NCBI RefSeq assembly: GCF_008831285.2
Contig: NC_045140.1
Span: 5,311,528-5,375,527 of the forward strand
Origin: Nymphaea colorata
Lineage: Eukaryota > Streptophyta > Magnoliopsida > Nymphaeales > Nymphaeaceae
Reading direction: 5' to 3'
DNA length: 64,000 nucleotides
The notes below the pieces were generated by a model. That model had not been told where the DNA came from, ran no database searches, and saw only the letters and a program-made list of their open reading frames with translations. This document shows, piece by piece, positions 60,411 through 64,000 of the stretch (within the stretch, counting starts at the first letter, position 1; each line of letters starts with the position of its first letter). The position numbers were made by a program, and so were the translations under genes.

Positions 60411-61489
60411 GAACAAATTTTAAAAAGAAAAAGTAAAAAAAATTAAAATAAAAGCCATCCATCTAAACGAAGATGGATGGCTTAGGTTTGATGTAAAAAT
60501 TGGAATGGTGATTCTACCATTCAGTATTTTATATATATATATATATACTGGTAACTGAATTGATGAGTATCAGGCTATTTAATCTCTTTTATTTCAAATA
60601 CTTTTCATCTTGTCTTTAAGGCCCCATTTGATGGCACATATTTTTTTCCAGTGGAGATTTTTTGAAGGCAAAAAATGCAACGAAAGAGTACGGTAGGGAA
60701 AATATCACTTTCTCCAAATCCATGCCATATTTGATGGCCTAGAATTTCTTTTCAAGAAAAAACTTTGGTGTTTGCTAGACAAGAAAAATTTTTCATGGAT
60801 AAAATATTTGACTGTTGCATTGAACTTTTTTTGGATAAAATATTTGATTTTTCATTTTGCATGGCTTCAACCATATGCATTAACTATATATCCACGAAGC
60901 ATATATGAATTCTGAAGAACATATAAACAAAAAAATCAAATATATAAAAAATAAAAAACGAAGCATGTTTTTGTTTGATCAACATCCACACAACAAGGGG
61001 AAAAGAGGAAAAGTCATTATCATCGGCATTGCTTAAAAGAGAATCTCTTGTAAAAAGAAGACAACAGTAAAAGAGAAAGAAAATCCGAAACAAAGAGATT
61101 GAAGTTTACTATGGAAAAGCCAGAAAATTTGACACTATGGGAAAAAGATGTTGCATCAAACTGCTGTCACAATCTTGGAGCATATAACAAAGAAGGAGAC
61201 AAAGAACAAGGGTTTGTCAGGGAACACGCCATGGTGAGGGTTTGTTAGAGTTCTTTCTCATATGAACTTCCACACAATCAGGTAGTAATTGTTTCGGCAA
61301 TATTTTGAGCATGCACAGGTTGGAAATAGAATTCTATATGCCGGAAACCAACCAGATTTGGGTGAACACAAGTTACCAAGGAGACAGATAAAAGAGAGAG
61401 AGTGAGATAGGGGTGAGGGTTCTGGACATGCTGCCTTCACCAACAGAGAAAACAGAGCTCTCTTCCAGAAGCTGTTGAGGAAGAAGATG

Positions 61490-61609
61490 TTGTTGATGAA
61501 GAAACCAATCGCTGAAGAGTCTCTGCTGAGACTCCCTTACCAACAACAGTTGTTGATGAAGAAACCGACTGCTCTAGAGTTGGTGTTGAGACTCCCTTAC
61601 CACCAGCAG
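61490..61609 (+). repeat. Two-copy 60-bp tandem repeat, possibly from a coding sequence
   Basis: GTTGTTGATGAAGAAACC occurs at about 61490 and 61550, and GAGACTCCCTTACCA follows in each copy. One frame encodes an acidic VVDEET and ETPLPTT/ETPLPPA repeat of 20 residues but has an in-frame TGA in the first copy. Another frame (61475-61693) is open but basic and Leu/Gln-rich. The acidic frame looks more like natural protein, which suggests a decayed coding sequence. No family was recognised. Confidence 0.6.
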
Positions 61610-62834
61610 TTGGTGCTTCTGAGGAAGGTGCAACAGCAAAAAGAGATGTTATGTGAATCCAAATTCGTATTGTTTAATGTCATGACCATGTAAGCTAAGT
61701 ATATCATGCCATTTATATTTGAATAGAACAAACTTTAGGGTCTTTATATAAACGACCGCTATAATGTATCTGACAAATCCATAATATGCAACTTCACCAA
61801 TCAGGAGATTCCTATCTTTTAAACTTGAGAAACTAAAAGTCAGCCCAAGTATGAGTACTCAACTATTTTGATACTTCATTTTCATTTCTTTGTCCCTTTC
61901 ATTATGCTTAAACTCATTAGATGTAAAACCCTTGTATTCCAATGCAACTTTTTCTGAAAAATTGAGACAACTATACAATTTCTTTGGTACATGTTGACTT
62001 TGATGATCACATTGTCACATAAAAAAAGTCAAAATTGCATATAGTAGACAAATTAGTGTATTTCAATGCTACCAACACATACATAATTTTGGAACTAATC
62101 TAGAAATGTTGCTTTATGAACAAGTTCAATCGTGAGGCCTTTTCGAGCATTGACATCTAACCAATCTCAAGTGATGCCTACATAAATACTTGTAGTTAAA
62201 GAAAATATTAAACATATATATCATAAATTAGTGAACATAGATACATTCCAAAATGGATACTGATAAAAGATATCATTCAACTGCCTTATGATTGAATAAT
62301 ATATATGTATGTATTTGTTGATGGGTTAAGGTGTCCAAAATTATCACTTTTGATGCACCTAATGGATAACCTACTAGAGTCACACTGGATTCATATTCAG
62401 AATTCAAGTTAACATTTTTGTTGTTCCTTTCGGGCCTATTGAATCTCGCCTGAATTCCAAAAATATATATATATAGAACAAAATGTCATATACTCATTTG
62501 TGCCAAATATTCCTTTATGATGGAACTTTTTGGTTGGCTTTTATTATGTACATAACTCTTCAACTTCAATAAGTACCTACATAATAGAAGAATAAAAAGA
62601 TATTTTTAACTATACAAGTACAATTAACAATTGTTAGAAAGTAAAATTACGTACATTTCAATAGGATACATCCAACGACATTGCACAACCCCACCCAAAT
62701 GAATCCCATTAGTTAAATGAATCGTCAAATGTATCAAGCCTCCGCAATTTCTGAATCTCCCTGGGATTTGCCTTTTCTATTGATTCCTATGGGTTGGATC
62801 AAAAAAATAATGTCAAAAAAATGATGGTGGGATA

Positions 62835-64000
62835 TCATCTCCAACTCACACAATGCAATTGTAATTTGTTCCTCCATTTTTTATGATCATTATTCGGTAT
62901 AGCCTTCAAACATAAATTCCTAAAAAACTCGTACAGTTTAATTATTGCAAGACTGATTGTTCTTACTAATGGCCTACATACGGCCAACGAAATAAACTGT
63001 TGGAGCAACACATGGCAATCATGACTCTTGAATTTTAATAATTTGTACTCTCTTATTTGTATCTTTTGTGTGCTATTTGATGAATAGCCATGTGGAACTT
63101 TCACATCTTTAATACCTTGCAAAACAAATCTTTTTCCACCTTGCTCATGTTATAACAAGCAGCTGGAAGTATCCACTTTTCTGAATTTAGTTGTTGCTAC
63201 GCATGAAGTGATAGTCTGATATTCATTTCTTTCAAGTCTAACCAAGCATTCAAATGATCTTTTGACTTCCTACTTATGTTCAATAATGTACCAATGATGT
63301 TGTCACATATGTTCTTTTTAATGTATAGGACATCAAAATTGGGTTGTAGCATGTATAAGTCCATCATCTCAATGCAAACAATCTCCCAATATGTCATTAG
63401 TCAATACCATTTGTGACAGTAATTCACTCGAGACATGAGAACCGGAGCTAATCTCATTTCCACAGTTCCATCAAATCAATGATGGTTCTTTCTATATCTA
63501 TGACTCACAGGCAACCAACGACGATATCTCATATGTTTTTTTACTATACTTTGTCTTGCACCTAACAGTATCAGTATAACATATTGGACACGCTAGCTTG
63601 CCTTTAGTACTCCACCCTAATATATGAGCATATCTTGGAAAGTCATGTATAGTCCACATCAAAGCTATACATAGTTGAACGTGTTCCTTTCTATGAATAT
63701 CGCATGTATGTATCTCATCATTCTATAGTGTTAATAATTCATCTACAAGCAGTTGCAAACATGCATCCTTATCTGATGGATTGGAAGCAATGGGTACAAG
63801 CACGAACAATGATAATATAGTATAAGGTTGCTTCATACACAACCATGGTGGAAGATTATAGACCACTAACAAAATAGGCTTGATACAATCGGTTGATGTC
63901 ACAGATTAACTTCATATGGATTGAAACTATCGCTTGTTAAACCAAGTCGTACATACAAGCATCTATTGCAAATGATGCATTCATTTCATCAAAACTTTTC
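62835..64000 (-). pseudogene. CACTA (En/Spm-type) TNP2 transposase remnant, cut by window edge
   Basis: Reading leftwards from 64000, conserved TNP2 blocks appear in family order: RLGLTSDSFNPYEVN (about 63950-63906), VVYNLPPWLCMKQPY (about 63865-63820), HRKEHVQLCIALMWTIHDFP then YAHILGWSTKGKLACPICY (about 63700-63570), NFDVLYIKKNICDNIIGTLL (about 63340-63280) and the DUF4218-like KSHDCHVLLQQF (about 63035-63000). The blocks lie in different frames with stops between them, so the copy is dead. The element continues beyond the right edge. This class transposes by cut and paste and ends in CACTA motifs, which are not visible here. Confidence 0.9.

Larger units (their letters stand above)
59317..62820. 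other. Intergenic region with hairpins and a 60-bp tandem repeat
   Basis: No gene was recognised. It contains a (TTC)n run at 59334-59357, GAATCTGAATTTG-rich sequence (59760-60000), a GC-rich hairpin island (60238-60410), a (TA)n tract near 60529-60547, a block beginning GGCCCCATTTGATGGC (60620) that resembles a MITE end, and a 60-bp tandem repeat at 61490-61609. The last kilobase may already belong to the CACTA element, but no terminal CACTA motif was found. Confidence 0.5.

Overview
This window is nuclear DNA of a flowering plant. It carries multi-exon genes with GT-AG introns (some over 2 kb), plant-type nuclear protein families, AT-rich intergenic DNA full of (TA)n and (CT)n microsatellites, MITE-like elements and a CACTA transposon remnant. 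I could not place the species from sequence alone. All exon boundaries were derived by hand from splice sites, reading phase and family conservation.

Six protein-coding genes can be reconstructed. (1) Quinolinate synthase, a SufE-NadA fusion (NAD biosynthesis), + strand, 13617-20448, 7 exons, 720 aa. (2) SURF2 family protein, - strand, 22262-25806, 5 exons, 275 aa, convergent with gene 1. (3) Translation elongation factor EF-1alpha, + strand, 32138-33580, 2 coding exons, 447 aa, with a promoter, telo-boxes and a probable 5'UTR intron upstream. (4) Manganese-dependent ADP-ribose/CDP-alcohol diphosphatase-like metallophosphatase, + strand, 41131-42102, about 323 aa in one exon, with upstream exons probably reaching back to about 37.2 kb. 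(5) NRT3/NAR2 nitrate-transport partner protein, + strand, 44502-45663, 2 exons, 204 aa. (6) Plant eIF4B, - strand, 47900-53382, 3 exons, 520 aa, ending in a 25-nt coding microexon.

Broken genes: a CC-NB-ARC (RPM1-like) resistance gene fragment at 34.6-35.2 kb, a CACTA (TNP2) transposase remnant running off the right edge (62.8-64.0 kb, - strand), and a secreted-peptide-like frame without an ATG near 59.0 kb.

The first 13 kb and the stretches 26-30.7, 35.2-37.2 and 53.4-62.8 kb are repeat-rich. They hold a Tourist-like MITE (5196-5609, TTA duplications), a hAT-like MITE with 8-bp duplications (58308-58540), two further GC-rich-ended MITE candidates, 30-bp, 40-bp, 107-bp and 180-bp tandem repeats, a set of palindromic (CT)n(AT)n(AG)n modules at 11.5-12.0 kb, and a long inverted repeat with arms of about 650-700 bp at 56.5-58.2 kb. 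The genes are ordinary housekeeping or nutrient genes with no operon-like relation to each other. The most unusual structures are the long inverted repeat, the palindromic microsatellite modules, and a membrane-segment exon that can splice in frame onto the metallophosphatase.
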